Assembly: GCA_937951615.1 (NCBI GenBank)
Contig: CALFBH010000007.1
Coordinates: 121,557-185,556 of the forward strand
DNA from: an uncultured Saprospiraceae bacterium
Lineage (GTDB): Bacteria > Bacteroidota > Bacteroidia > Chitinophagales > Saprospiraceae
DNA length: 64,000 bases
Direction of reading: 5' to 3'
Shown: positions 20,048 through 29,942 of the stretch, in pieces
Layout: each line of letters opens with the position of its first letter
How positions within the stretch are numbered: position 1 is the first letter of the stretch
Notes under the pieces: generated by a model
Databases searched by the model: none
The model's input: only the letters and a program-made list of their open reading frames with translations
Told to the model about the DNA's origin: nothing
Program-made: the position numbers and the translations under genes

Positions 20048-20155
20048 CTTTAAACCATCGTCTAAATAAGGCAGGATTGAAACATGACTACCTTTTTCAT
20101 AGGAATATTTCCGCAACCGCTTTTAGACCCATGTCCAGCGAAGGTAGGACGAAAC
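20048..20155 (+). CRISPR. Two degenerate CRISPR repeats flanking one 36-bp spacer-like segment
   Basis: 20048-20083 CTTTAAACCATCGTCTAAATAAGGCAGGATTGAAAC (5 mismatches) and 20120-20155 CTTTTAGACCCATGTCCAGCGAAGGTAGGACGAAAC. Confidence 0.85.
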
Positions 20156-20165
20156 TAGGCACTCC

Positions 20166-20191
20166 AAAGCCCGCCATCGAGCGGGCTTTTT
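20166..20191 (+). terminator. Rho-independent terminator just after the CRISPR array
   Basis: AAAGCCCGCcatcGAGCGGGCTTTTTC stem-loop with T tract. Confidence 0.75.
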
Positions 20192-20430
20192 CACGTCCAT
20201 ACAATACATAATTCCTAACAGCACAAGGAAATACGCCCGATAGATCATTCTATTGTATACCAATATATTAATGATTTGGGCAAAGAAAAGTTGGGCAAAA
20301 AACATTTTTGGGAAGTGCGCAGAGTTTCTGGCGGCTTGTTTTTTCGCCACAAAGTCACAGATTATATTGCCTACCGTTACTTTATCCCTACATTTGCACC
20401 ATTATTTATCATCAAAAAACAAAAAATACC

Positions 20431-21573
20431 ATGAAAAATGTACTAACCACAATGGCACTGGTTATGTGTGCCGCCTACCTAGTTGCCCAAAATCCTATTG
20501 ATGTTACCGAAATGACAGTTAAAGTATCTGGTTCGTCAACAGAAAAATTACATTACGCTTTTGAAAAGGGAGATCAGATTGTCTTTTCATTTTCAGAAAC
20601 CAATAAAAAACCAGTTAAAATAGTGGAAATAAAAAGGTATCCCAATGACACAAAGTTTCAGGATTATGAGTCGAGAGAAGTTAAATCTAAAACCATCAGC
20701 GTCCCAGAACGAGGTATCTATGAGTTTCGATTTAAGAACAACAAACCATTAAAAGGCAGGGTATGCAAAGTTAAAATTCAGAGAATCCCTGCAAGTCCTG
20801 AAACGGCTTCTTTTAATACCGGTGTTCGTTATGAAACCAGATACGATACGACACAGTATTCTGTTCAAAACAGGGTGATGGTCAGAAGTGACACTAGTGT
20901 TGTACAACTCCGAAAAGAAACTGCCAGAGTATCTACCTTAAGCCCCACAAATATAGATATACGTCTTCCAGAAAGTAAATTTTATCCAAGCTCTAACTCT
21001 CCAATGCGAGCAAAGTATGTAGCATCATGGGGATATACTTTAGCTTCTGGAGATACTGGAATGACGTGGTATAAAGATGCCAATAAACGGGCTAAGACAA
21101 GAGAAATGGTAAACTTGGCTACAAATGCAGGTTTAATATCAACGGGTTACGGAGCAATGGGAGTCTTACTGGTTGAAGGCGTATCACTATTTTCTAATCC
21201 TCCAGAAGGTGACAATGTTAAATATAGTATTAGAGCATATTATAATGATGGTACGAATATTAAATTAGCCGGCGGTAATAGTATAGCTGTTTGCGAAAAA
21301 ATCACAGAGCTGCGAAAGGGAGGATGTACATTAAAACTTGTCAATGATAATTGGGTTAATGGTATAAATGTATATGTGGAAATTGGCGTTTTAATGGTTG
21401 ATCAGGAGTGGCAGATGCAGACAGAATGGAAAGATGAAATTACATCAGGCGAAATTCCTGTAATGATAGAGAAGTCTGATAATCTTCCTGTAATAAGAGA
21501 GCAATCACAACAAGATAATGGGCTGAAATCGCGACAAATGATATTACCAGCAAGTAATGGAGACCAGAATTAA
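20431..21573 (+). CDS. Hypothetical secreted protein
   Basis: 'MKNVLTTMALVMCAAYLVAQNPIDVTEMTVKVSGSS' signal peptide; start trimmed from ORF-track start. Confidence 0.75.
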   Translation: MKNVLTTMALVMCAAYLVAQNPIDVTEMTVKVSGSSTEKLHYAFEKGDQIVFSFSETNKKPVKIVEIKRYPNDTKFQDYESREVKSKTISVPERGIYEFRFKNNKPLKGRVCKVKIQRIPASPETASFNTGVRYETRYDTTQYSVQNRVMVRSDTSVVQLRKETARVSTLSPTNIDIRLPESKFYPSSNSPMRAKYVASWGYTLASGDTGMTWYKDANKRAKTREMVNLATNAGLISTGYGAMGVLLVEGVSLFSNPPEGDNVKYSIRAYYNDGTNIKLAGGNSIAVCEKITELRKGGCTLKLVNDNWVNGINVYVEIGVLMVDQEWQMQTEWKDEITSGEIPVMIEKSDNLPVIREQSQQDNGLKSRQMILPASNGDQN

Positions 21574-21784
21574 AAAACTATACACTTTATTTTTTATCCT
21601 AACTTGTGTGCAGTGTTTTCCCTTTTTTAAGCTGGGAGGGCGCAATTTTTTTATTTGGATTCATCTCAAAAATTTGATATTTCGAGACGAATCTGTCCTG
21701 AAATGATAAGAGCCGAAAATGGGTTTCCCACTTTCGGCTCATTTGTTTCACCTTTCGTAAATCATTGATTTTCAGGTAATTAAG

Positions 21785-22158
21785 TGGAGTCGGCGGGATT
21801 CGAACCCGCGTCCAGACAAAGCGTCAAATAACTTTCTACATGCTTAGTAACCTATCGAATCTCAAGTACAGGAAGGTCAGGTCACCCACGAAGCTGTACT
21901 CCAGTCTCTGAAAATGTTTCCGTTTGCATAGAGACGACTACAAACAGATAAGCTCAAAAGGTATGATGTGTAGCGCACTGTGTATTGAGCGTCAAGTGCG
22001 GACACAAAGGCTTGCGTAAGAACATGTCTTAGGCAGCCATGGCAAATTGTCTTTCGCCAAATAAAAAATGTTTGAACAACAGGTTTAACGAGTTTGTATA
22101 TTCCTGACTCGACATGCTTACTATCCAGCGACATTTGCTGTCAATACCATGCGACCCC
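21785..22158 (-). ncRNA. ssrA: tmRNA, tag peptide (A)GERQFAMAA
   Basis: 3' T-arm/acceptor 'GGACGCGGGTTCGAATCCCGCCGACTCCA', 5' 'GGGGTCGCATGG'; internal tag GGC GAA AGA CAA TTT GCC ATG GCT GCC TAA at 22058-22029. Confidence 0.92.
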
Positions 22159-22314
22159 ATTTGCTTTCAAAGAGAAGGCAAAGATAGTAACGATAGTTGA
22201 GGTAAAAAAGTTCTGGTGGATTTGAATTATAGTAATTTGGAATAATTATGATTTTTGTAAAAATGAAAAAAATATTGCTCTCAATACCTATCGAACCTCT
22301 CATTTTCTCAAAGC

Positions 22315-22364
22315 AGGTTTAGCAAATTTCCCTCACGCAGACCACCCACAAGTTTACGAAACCT
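22315..22364. repeat. Partial copy of the GGTTTAGCAAACT...AGTTTACGAAACCT palindromic element
   Basis: AGGTTTAGCAAAT ... AAGTTTACGAAACCT. Confidence 0.6.
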
Positions 22365-22437
22365 GAGTAGTATGTTAATTATTTCCCAATAAGGAATAAC
22401 TTTTGCTTTAATTTTCGTTCTATATGGTGTTAGAAGA

Positions 22438-22482
22438 AAAAACAACGACACGACAACACATCAAGACCACAACACGACAAAA
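22438..22482 (+). repeat. CACGACAA-word repeat
   Basis: AACAACGACACGACAACACATCAAGACCACAACACGAC; same word as 50191-50250. Confidence 0.7.
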
Positions 22483-22492
22483 AAAGCAAAAC

Positions 22493-23494
22493 ATGAAAAT
22501 ATTCTTTCTCAGTCTCACAACATTATTTTTAATCACCAATACTTTTGCACAGTATCGGATTGCTTTGGTCAAAAAAGATGGGAAATTTGGTTATATAAAC
22601 GATAGGGGAAAATACATTGTCGAGCCGACGTATGTAGAAGCCTATTCATTTAGCGAAGGACTCGCGCCTGTGATGCGGAATGACAAATGGGGCTTCATTG
22701 ACAAAACAGGTAAGGAAGTCATTCCAGTACAATATGATTATGCCAACTGGTTTTGGGATGGATTGGCGGCGGTAAAGCAGGGCGAAAAATGGGGCTACAT
22801 CAATAAGTCGGGAAAACTGATTGTGCCATTTATATACGATTACACCTATGCTTTTTCTGATGGGCTGAGTTCGGTAGAATTGAATGGAAAATCTGGCTAT
22901 ATCAATACCGCAGGCAAATTGGTGATTCCTTTGAAATATTTGCGAACATTGGATTTTTATAAAGGCATTGGCCCGGTGGAGGATGAATCAGGAAGGCTTT
23001 TCTTTGTGAATAAAAAAGGAAAAACGGTAGATAAACCTTATTTGGAACACCTGATTATCAAACGACAGGAATACATCTTTTTTTATCAGGACGATAAGAT
23101 TGGCATCAAAAACAAACGCGGAAAAATACTGACAGAACCCCGTTATGATGCGCTGACGCTTAGCCATAAAAATAAGGCATTTTACAAAATTGGCGATAGC
23201 AAATATGGCTTAGTCGATAAGTGTGGTAAGATTATTCGCACACCGCATTATGATGATGTAGGTGGTTTTTCAGAGGGACTAGCCGCTGTGCTTGTGGAAG
23301 ATGAATGGGGCTATGTACACCACAAAAAGGGTATTGCGATTGCACCACGATTTGAAGGGGCAGCCCGTTTTTCAGATGGTTTGGCCGCTGTAAAAATGAA
23401 TGGTAAATGGGGCTATATTGACAAAACAGGTAAACTGATTATCCCTGCCAAATTTGAAGAACATGAAGACAGCTTTTTTGTAAAAGTGAAATAA
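22493..23494 (+). CDS. WG-repeat containing secreted protein
   Basis: Signal peptide 'MKIFFLSLTTLFLITNTFAQ'; repeated 'KWGYIDKTGKLVIP' units. Confidence 0.92.
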   Translation: MKIFFLSLTTLFLITNTFAQYRIALVKKDGKFGYINDRGKYIVEPTYVEAYSFSEGLAPVMRNDKWGFIDKTGKEVIPVQYDYANWFWDGLAAVKQGEKWGYINKSGKLIVPFIYDYTYAFSDGLSSVELNGKSGYINTAGKLVIPLKYLRTLDFYKGIGPVEDESGRLFFVNKKGKTVDKPYLEHLIIKRQEYIFFYQDDKIGIKNKRGKILTEPRYDALTLSHKNKAFYKIGDSKYGLVDKCGKIIRTPHYDDVGGFSEGLAAVLVEDEWGYVHHKKGIAIAPRFEGAARFSDGLAAVKMNGKWGYIDKTGKLIIPAKFEEHEDSFFVKVK

Positions 23495-23602
23495 GAAAAG
23501 GTCATTCCTCGCGCAGGAATGACCATATAAAAACAAGAAGTACGGAAAAATTACAAAACAAGGTGGGGCATTTGAAGTATTAGTGTTCACTCATTGCCCA
23601 GA

Positions 23603-23667
23603 GTTGGTTTCGGCTTCGCTCAACCAACTGAAAATATATAGTGCCTGAGCGGAGTCGAAGGCAACAC
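23603..23667. repeat. Pair of REP-like hairpins
   Basis: GTTGGTTTCGGCTTCGCTCAACCAAC (23603-23628) and GTGCCTGAGCGGAGTCGAAGGCAACAC (23641-23667). Confidence 0.75.
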
Positions 23668-23671
23668 TTAA

Positions 23672-26600
23672 TCAATTAGCAATACTAATCGAATTAGGCT
23701 TTGCCCAGTGTTTCATATCATTAGCATAATATAAATAAGCATAAGAAGCTGGAGATTCATATTTGCCAGGAATGTCAGCTTTCAAGTCGAGTATAATGGT
23801 ACGCTCTGCATCAGCTTCCAATTGACGATAATGTAAAACAAGATAGCCGTCCCAGATTTCATAATAATCAAAGCGATTTTGGTCGCTGAGTGCCTCCAAT
23901 TGAAAATTTTGAAGGCTCAGTCCTGAAGGAATACCCACAAGTGCAACTGTAGCCGGGAGGCTGTTGTTTGTAATATTGTTTAGGGTAGCAGAAAGTCGTA
24001 CTGTTTCACCAACCTGCGTTTCGGCTTCACTTAATGTTGTATGTAATTTGACTTTACAAGCGGGGTGATTATCGGGCATATCAGTGCTGTAATTGATTGC
24101 CAAATCAAAGGCTAGAGGAGAAGAGGTATCTTCAAATTTTACGTCTAGCTTTTGTTTGCCTGCTGACAGGTGTTTGCCTATTTTACTAAAGGTGATTGCT
24201 TCGTTTTCGGTGGCGGTGTATGTTTGCGTGCCGACTTTTTTGTCATTGATATAAACCGTAAACGTTCCTGCTGTTCTAATCGACTGATTGATTTTTGAAT
24301 ATTGACTCAATGCTTTCATTGCCAGAACAGTTGCCTGCGTAGAACCAAAACCAGTTGATGATTTTGCAAGGGATAAAAATTTTATAGCCCTGTTGATATT
24401 GTCTATCTGCCCTGTATTCATTAAAGCTATGGCTGCCAGGGCAGTTGTTTCTATCTGTAGGTTTTTTCCCTTAGAATAGACGACTGAATGCGAATTGCCC
24501 TGCCAGCTACCATCGTTTTTTTGCAGCTTCAATAATTCTTCATTGATAATAGTATAACGGTCGTCTTCTTTAATGGATAGAGTATTTGACAATAAGGCCA
24601 GCATATATGGATCGCCAGATTCCAGAGCAGCTTCATAGGTATGTTCGATCTCATCACTGATTTTATCGCTGTATCCTGCCTCACTCAATGCCCAGTTGAT
24701 ATAGGCATTGGTGACTTCTGTTTCGCTCCAGTTGTGTAGATGTTTCTTATTGACTTTCCAGCCACCTTCCCCGTTTTTTCGACTCAATAACCAATCTGCA
24801 TTTCGGCTAATCATTTCCTGATCGACTGAAAAAACACTTTGCATATCTTTGAATTGCATCAGCCCGTAAGCGGTCAGTCCTTCATGCGCAGGAGCTTTGC
24901 CGTACCAGTCGAAGCCGCCACCTTCTACTTCGTAACCAGTTAGTTTTTTATAGCCTTCAGTTAGGTAAGTATTGGCTGTTTTCTGTAGGTCTGTATCTAC
25001 ATCATTATTGTCCAGCATATAATTCAGGACAAGAATATTGGGATAGTTTGCGCTGGATACTTGTTCAAAACATCCGGTGGGTTGTCGCATCATGCGGTCT
25101 AAACCCGTCATGATTTCTCCCAGTACATTGGGATAAGCAGTCAGAACAGCTTGAATGGGCGAACCCGATGTAGGCTTGTTGATGCTAAGGTCAAAACTCT
25201 TTTCTAAGTCATTGCCAGAATACATCTGCCTAACCGGAAAACCACGTTGATAAGTAGCGATTTCGGTTTTAAACTGATCTTTAAATTCCCCGGCATCAAA
25301 GCCAATACTAAATGTACCTTGCGCTTCGGACAATGCTTCGTATTCCAGTAATATCGTTCTGGCACTATTGGCAGCTATGGTATGTTCGTTTTCAATGGAT
25401 TCCAGTGCTTTGAAATTTTTAGGTGCTTTTATAGATAATTTCCCCTTGATTTCATCACTGGAATTATTACTAATGGTTAGTGGAATAGCTACTTTATCAC
25501 CAACCAGTACACCAGCAGGCACTTTGACGTCCATACCTAGCGGCATTTGTGTAAAGTATTTGTGTGTACTACAGCCTACATTACCATTGGAAGAAAAACC
25601 TTCAAGGATAGCACGGAAAGTCGTCATGGCATCTGAGTTATAAAACTCAAGTGTTTTTTTGCCGTCTTTACCGACATTGACATTTGTGTTCCAGTAAACC
25701 GTGGGGCGAAAATCGTTTCGTTCTTTGGTCTGAACTGGTTTTTCATACTTCGGCGCGTAGAAGGTGCGAGCGCGATAATAACCGTTGATTTCAAGCCCTT
25801 TTTCTGCTTCGCGTTCTACATACTTGGATTGTACAGTATATTCTGCTGGGAGAACTTCTATGCCATCATGTGGGGAGGATACTTTGATTTTTTCTTCTGA
25901 TTCCTCATATTCTGCCTGAGTCACTTCGTAAATGAAATGCTTAGGTTTGATTTCAATCTTTTCTATTTTGGTTTCGTAATCACCAGCTTTATTTTTAACC
26001 CGTTTTTCAACATGAGTATACTCAGCAGGTACTTCTGTCTTTTCTGCTTTTGGAGCTTGTTTCATTACCTTTCTGACCTGTGTAATATATTTGGCAGGTA
26101 CTTTAGTGTCATTGATTTTCTCCGATTTTGTTTTTGCGAGATAATAGATTTTATAAGACGGATTATCTTTGTCTAAAGAAGTATTTAACTTGTCTTTGGT
26201 ACTTGTACCTGTTGCCGAAAAATTGCCAGGTTTTAGCAAGTCGAAAACATTTGCCGCTGTATTTTCAGGTGTTTCACCCCAAGTGTAAGTAAGAGGATTG
26301 GAGGCGGGTGTATTTTTTTCTACCAGCTCAACGACGGTTTCATAAGAGGCCGGAACGACTTCTAGTTTACCATCAGCACGTGTACGGGTTTGTGTATCTT
26401 CCACCAATAAACGTTTGGTGATTGTACGATACTCCGCAGCGATCTGGTATTCTCTTTGGCGGGTCGTTGCAGGTGTTTTTAATACTTTTTTGGTAATGGT
26501 CTCGTATTGAGCTGGAATTTCCACTTCCCGATAGGTAGCAGGAGTTTTGAGGACTTGTTGTTCTACAATATCATAAACGGCCTCTTCGTTTTCACGGGCT

Positions 26601-29005
26601 TCCCGAATCAATATTTTTTCTTCTTTAGTCTCAAATTCTGGCGGAATGGCAAGGATGTGGGAAGCAGCAGGCACCAACTGAACCTGCTCTGTGACGACTT
26701 CGTATTGAGCGGGAATCATTTCCAGATAACTTCTGCTATAAGGACTGAAATTGCCAGCATAAGGACTGAGATCAATGGCTTTTGAAGCGTGTTCACTAAT
26801 TTTAAATTTGAGATTAGAGCTGTATTGTCTTACTTGTGCCCAGTTTTCAGGATAGTCATCTTTCTGTATTCTCAACCAGGTATTTTTCGATAAATTGACG
26901 CCTTCAAATTCAAAATAACCATTATCGTCAGTACGTGTACGAAGGGTAGAATTGGAAACTCGAACCAAGGCTCTTGGGATGGGATTGCCGTCATTGTTTA
27001 GTATGGTTCCGGCAACAACAGCTCTTTCATTAGCATGCTGAATAGCTACTTCAGGACTGACATTGATGTTTTTCCATTCAAATTTGCGCCAGCCTTGCGT
27101 CATCATTAGCAAGTCCAATGCCTGTCCTGCCTTTTGATTGTCTTTTTCAAAATAGAAATTAGGCTCCTCGATTGTTCCTTTTAATTCAGATTCCAATAGC
27201 ATATAAGCTATGACATTGGATTGCTTATCGTCAGCAAAAGTGACTAGGTTATCATCCACAACAGAGAGTGAAAAATTGCCGGCAGCAGGTTTGCCATTTT
27301 CATCTTTTACCGTAATGGTCATCTTTACTTTCTCGCGAGGCTTGTATTGTTGTTTGTCTGTTTTAATAGATACATTAAGCGTTTTTTGTCTATTGACAAA
27401 GACCAGTCTTTCAGCAAGCTCTACTTCGTCTTCATTCAGTAGTGTCCATTGTATAATACCAGTCGGGAATTTAGCAGTAGCGACTTTGAAATTATTCACA
27501 CCAGGCACAGCCTTAAAGTTCTCTTCCCAGTATATTCGTCCTCTGGACTGTCCAATAAGTGTCAGTTTTTGCTTGCGAGTCGAAAGGACTTCTACATCAA
27601 GAGAAGCTGGTTTTTGATTTTTGATTTTCAGGCTATATCCTTGCTTTTGCGCAACAGGAAGCGAATAAGTTTCACTAATCGACGGCTTGGTGATTTTTGC
27701 GGTGTATTGTTCCCCCGCTTTTGGTGTAAACTCAACAAGGCCCATGCCAAGATGGTAGCTTTGGAATACAGTAACCTGCTCGCCTTTTTTATTATAAATA
27801 GCACCTTCGACATCAGCTGGTTTGCCAAATTCATTCAAGGCTTTGAAAGCAGTGCGAACTGGAATGTCTGCCAGTAATTCTCCACCTTCCGGGAAAAATT
27901 GTAAATCTATTTTATTTAAAACAATAGGAACAGCCCGTGCAATGGATGCGGTCGAGCCTTTATAATCAATCAGCACATTCAACAGACCATCAGTGGTATT
28001 GAGTTCTTCTGGTAAAATGAATTTGACGGCAGCATGGCCCGCTTTATCTGTTGCCGCTTTTTTGCTGGACAACTCTTTGCCGTTAATGTCTATTTTATAA
28101 CGGAATGAATTGAGTTTTAAAGGCTGATTGTCAGGCGTATTGACCTGTAGTTTTGCAGTGACTTCTTCGCCTGGTCCATAAGCCTTGCGCTCAAAGTCAA
28201 GTTGCATCGCTAGCTTGGGAATGACTGGTTGTTGTATTTGTATTTTCTTTTCAAAATAGTCATTAAAATTGCGCTGCCAATTGGTGTAAGCCTTTAAAGT
28301 ATACACACCGCCTGGAAGATTTTTGTCCAGTCTGAAATCGCCTTTTGCAGAACCTTCCAGCGCGACCAACTTGCGATTGAAAACGGCTTTTCCAGATGGG
28401 CTGAGTAGCTCTACATGTACCACATCACTCATGGTGCTGGCAGTCAGGCTTCCAGCATCCCGTACATAAGCTTTGAACCATATATCATCGCCAGGGCTAT
28501 ACAATACGCGATCCGTATGTACATAGACTTTATCAGGGGAAGAAAGGGAATTAAAATGATCTAAGCGTTTGGTGAGGTTGAAATTATTAGATAATAAAGC
28601 TGTTTTAAGTCCTTTGTTTTCACTAATGAGAAAAGGTGTAGGTGTATCAAAATAACTACCTGCCTGCGTCATGTTCCATAAAAGAGAAACATCATCATCA
28701 GTTTTTTCGGAGTTGGTATTGAAAAAAGCTGGCCATAAGCCTATTTGCTGATTCGTATCATTGAGTGTGGAAGTCGTATTTATATCCGGTTTTGTAAAAA
28801 CGGTGTAGAGTAAGGCAATAATAACAAAGAAGTAAAAAACGGAGACTAGTCCCAGAAAAAGCTGAATGTTTTTCAGGAAATCAAAGGGAGATTCTGTAGC
28901 ATTGATGCGGCGTTCCATATCTTTCCAGGCGTCTTCCTGAAAAGGGAACTCGTGTTCATCTAATTGCTTCCAGTCAAAATTGTCAAAATCATTTAGGTGC
29001 TTCAT
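23672..29005 (-). CDS. Membrane-anchored alpha-2-macroglobulin-like protein with N-terminal cytosolic segment and central VPAxYE repeat region
   Basis: N-terminal soluble stretch and TM 'LFLGLVSVFYFFVIIALLYTVF'; MG domain 'KVYVHTDRVLYSPGDDIWFKAYV'; thioester-like 'RQPTGCFEQVSSANYPN'; repeats 'VEIPAQYETITKKVLKTPA'. Confidence 0.9.
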   Translation of the reverse strand: MKHLNDFDNFDWKQLDEHEFPFQEDAWKDMERRINATESPFDFLKNIQLFLGLVSVFYFFVIIALLYTVFTKPDINTTSTLNDTNQQIGLWPAFFNTNSEKTDDDVSLLWNMTQAGSYFDTPTPFLISENKGLKTALLSNNFNLTKRLDHFNSLSSPDKVYVHTDRVLYSPGDDIWFKAYVRDAGSLTASTMSDVVHVELLSPSGKAVFNRKLVALEGSAKGDFRLDKNLPGGVYTLKAYTNWQRNFNDYFEKKIQIQQPVIPKLAMQLDFERKAYGPGEEVTAKLQVNTPDNQPLKLNSFRYKIDINGKELSSKKAATDKAGHAAVKFILPEELNTTDGLLNVLIDYKGSTASIARAVPIVLNKIDLQFFPEGGELLADIPVRTAFKALNEFGKPADVEGAIYNKKGEQVTVFQSYHLGMGLVEFTPKAGEQYTAKITKPSISETYSLPVAQKQGYSLKIKNQKPASLDVEVLSTRKQKLTLIGQSRGRIYWEENFKAVPGVNNFKVATAKFPTGIIQWTLLNEDEVELAERLVFVNRQKTLNVSIKTDKQQYKPREKVKMTITVKDENGKPAAGNFSLSVVDDNLVTFADDKQSNVIAYMLLESELKGTIEEPNFYFEKDNQKAGQALDLLMMTQGWRKFEWKNINVSPEVAIQHANERAVVAGTILNNDGNPIPRALVRVSNSTLRTRTDDNGYFEFEGVNLSKNTWLRIQKDDYPENWAQVRQYSSNLKFKISEHASKAIDLSPYAGNFSPYSRSYLEMIPAQYEVVTEQVQLVPAASHILAIPPEFETKEEKILIREARENEEAVYDIVEQQVLKTPATYREVEIPAQYETITKKVLKTPATTRQREYQIAAEYRTITKRLLVEDTQTRTRADGKLEVVPASYETVVELVEKNTPASNPLTYTWGETPENTAANVFDLLKPGNFSATGTSTKDKLNTSLDKDNPSYKIYYLAKTKSEKINDTKVPAKYITQVRKVMKQAPKAEKTEVPAEYTHVEKRVKNKAGDYETKIEKIEIKPKHFIYEVTQAEYEESEEKIKVSSPHDGIEVLPAEYTVQSKYVEREAEKGLEINGYYRARTFYAPKYEKPVQTKERNDFRPTVYWNTNVNVGKDGKKTLEFYNSDAMTTFRAILEGFSSNGNVGCSTHKYFTQMPLGMDVKVPAGVLVGDKVAIPLTISNNSSDEIKGKLSIKAPKNFKALESIENEHTIAANSARTILLEYEALSEAQGTFSIGFDAGEFKDQFKTEIATYQRGFPVRQMYSGNDLEKSFDLSINKPTSGSPIQAVLTAYPNVLGEIMTGLDRMMRQPTGCFEQVSSANYPNILVLNYMLDNNDVDTDLQKTANTYLTEGYKKLTGYEVEGGGFDWYGKAPAHEGLTAYGLMQFKDMQSVFSVDQEMISRNADWLLSRKNGEGGWKVNKKHLHNWSETEVTNAYINWALSEAGYSDKISDEIEHTYEAALESGDPYMLALLSNTLSIKEDDRYTIINEELLKLQKNDGSWQGNSHSVVYSKGKNLQIETTALAAIALMNTGQIDNINRAIKFLSLAKSSTGFGSTQATVLAMKALSQYSKINQSIRTAGTFTVYINDKKVGTQTYTATENEAITFSKIGKHLSAGKQKLDVKFEDTSSPLAFDLAINYSTDMPDNHPACKVKLHTTLSEAETQVGETVRLSATLNNITNNSLPATVALVGIPSGLSLQNFQLEALSDQNRFDYYEIWDGYLVLHYRQLEADAERTIILDLKADIPGKYESPASYAYLYYANDMKHWAKPNSISIAN

Positions 29006-29571
29006 GATACTCTACGCTCGCCATTTTCATAGGCTATAATTAATCGTTGCAATTCTTTTTTGGCTGTCGCCAAATGCCATTTAGACGTTCCCTCGCTAAT
29101 GCTCAGGCGATCCGCAATTTCGCGGTGTTTAAATCCGTCAATGACGTACATCGAAAATACCGTGCGTGTAGCCTTAGGTAATTTTTGGATAACTTTGAAC
29201 AAGTCTTCTGTTGCCAGATTTTCGAGTGCCATGCCGCTGATGGCGGGCTCTCGTTCGACATTAAAATCCATCCGGCGGCGGTAGTTGGTATTGCGGCGTA
29301 TATGGTCTATTGCCGTATTGCTCACAATGGTTGCTACCCATCCGCTAAAAGAACTTTTCTGCCGAGATTTGTACTTGTCCATCCCGTTGAATACTTTCAA
29401 CATCGCAGTGTTCAGAATATCGAGTGCTTCATCTTGGTTGTCGGCATAGCGCATAGCTTTACTCATCATCTTACCATAATACTTTTGGTAAAGATATTTC
29501 TGAGCGAGCCTGTTGCGTTTTCGACAACCCTCGATTAAATCTGTTTCTGCGCTGTTTTCTGTGTATTTCAT
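29002..29571 (-). CDS. ECF-type RNA polymerase sigma factor
   Basis: 'NQDEALDILNTAMLKVFNGMDKY', 'FSGWVATIVSNTAIDHIRRN', 'YVIDGFKHREIADRLSISEGTSKWHLATAKKELQRLI'; overlaps downstream gene by ATGA. Confidence 0.93.
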   Translation of the reverse strand: MKYTENSAETDLIEGCRKRNRLAQKYLYQKYYGKMMSKAMRYADNQDEALDILNTAMLKVFNGMDKYKSRQKSSFSGWVATIVSNTAIDHIRRNTNYRRRMDFNVEREPAISGMALENLATEDLFKVIQKLPKATRTVFSMYVIDGFKHREIADRLSISEGTSKWHLATAKKELQRLIIAYENGERRVS

Positions 29572-29746
29572 TATAGGTTTCCCCGATGTACACTATTAAG
29601 AACGCACCGAACCCTTAAAATGGTTGGTAGAGTGTAGGAAAAAATGATTTACTAATTGTTGTTGTGACAAAGATACAGAGAAAGGTAACAGGATGCCATA
29701 AAAGTTATCCACAGTGTTTATAACTGTTTTTGAGAATCTTACACTG

Positions 29747-29895
29747 GGGCTTGGTGATTGGTAACTGGTGTGTTAGTGATTGGTGTATTAGGATATTGGT
29801 TAGAGCGTTTTGCTTTGCAAAATGATTTTTTATTCAAACACCCCAACACCCTACCCCAATACCCCAATATTCAAATACCCTAAATACCCGTCCAC
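29747..29895. repeat. TTGGTRWTTGG-word / core hairpin / CCCCAATAC-word inverted array
   Basis: GGTGATTGGTAACTGGTGTG...GATATTGGTT, core GTTTTGCTTTGCAAAAT, then ACCCCAACACCCTACCCCAATACCCCAATA. Confidence 0.8.
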
Positions 29896-29942
29896 GTATA
29901 ATTTTTTTGGATTTTGGATTTTGCCTTTTTGGAATTTATCTA

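Noticed and set aside
21785-21820. Isolated tRNA-like T-arm
   Set aside because: It is the 3' tRNA-like end of tmRNA, not a separate tRNA
21877-22134. Minus-strand ORF of 85 aa
   Set aside because: Falls within the tmRNA gene and overlaps the tag region in a structured RNA
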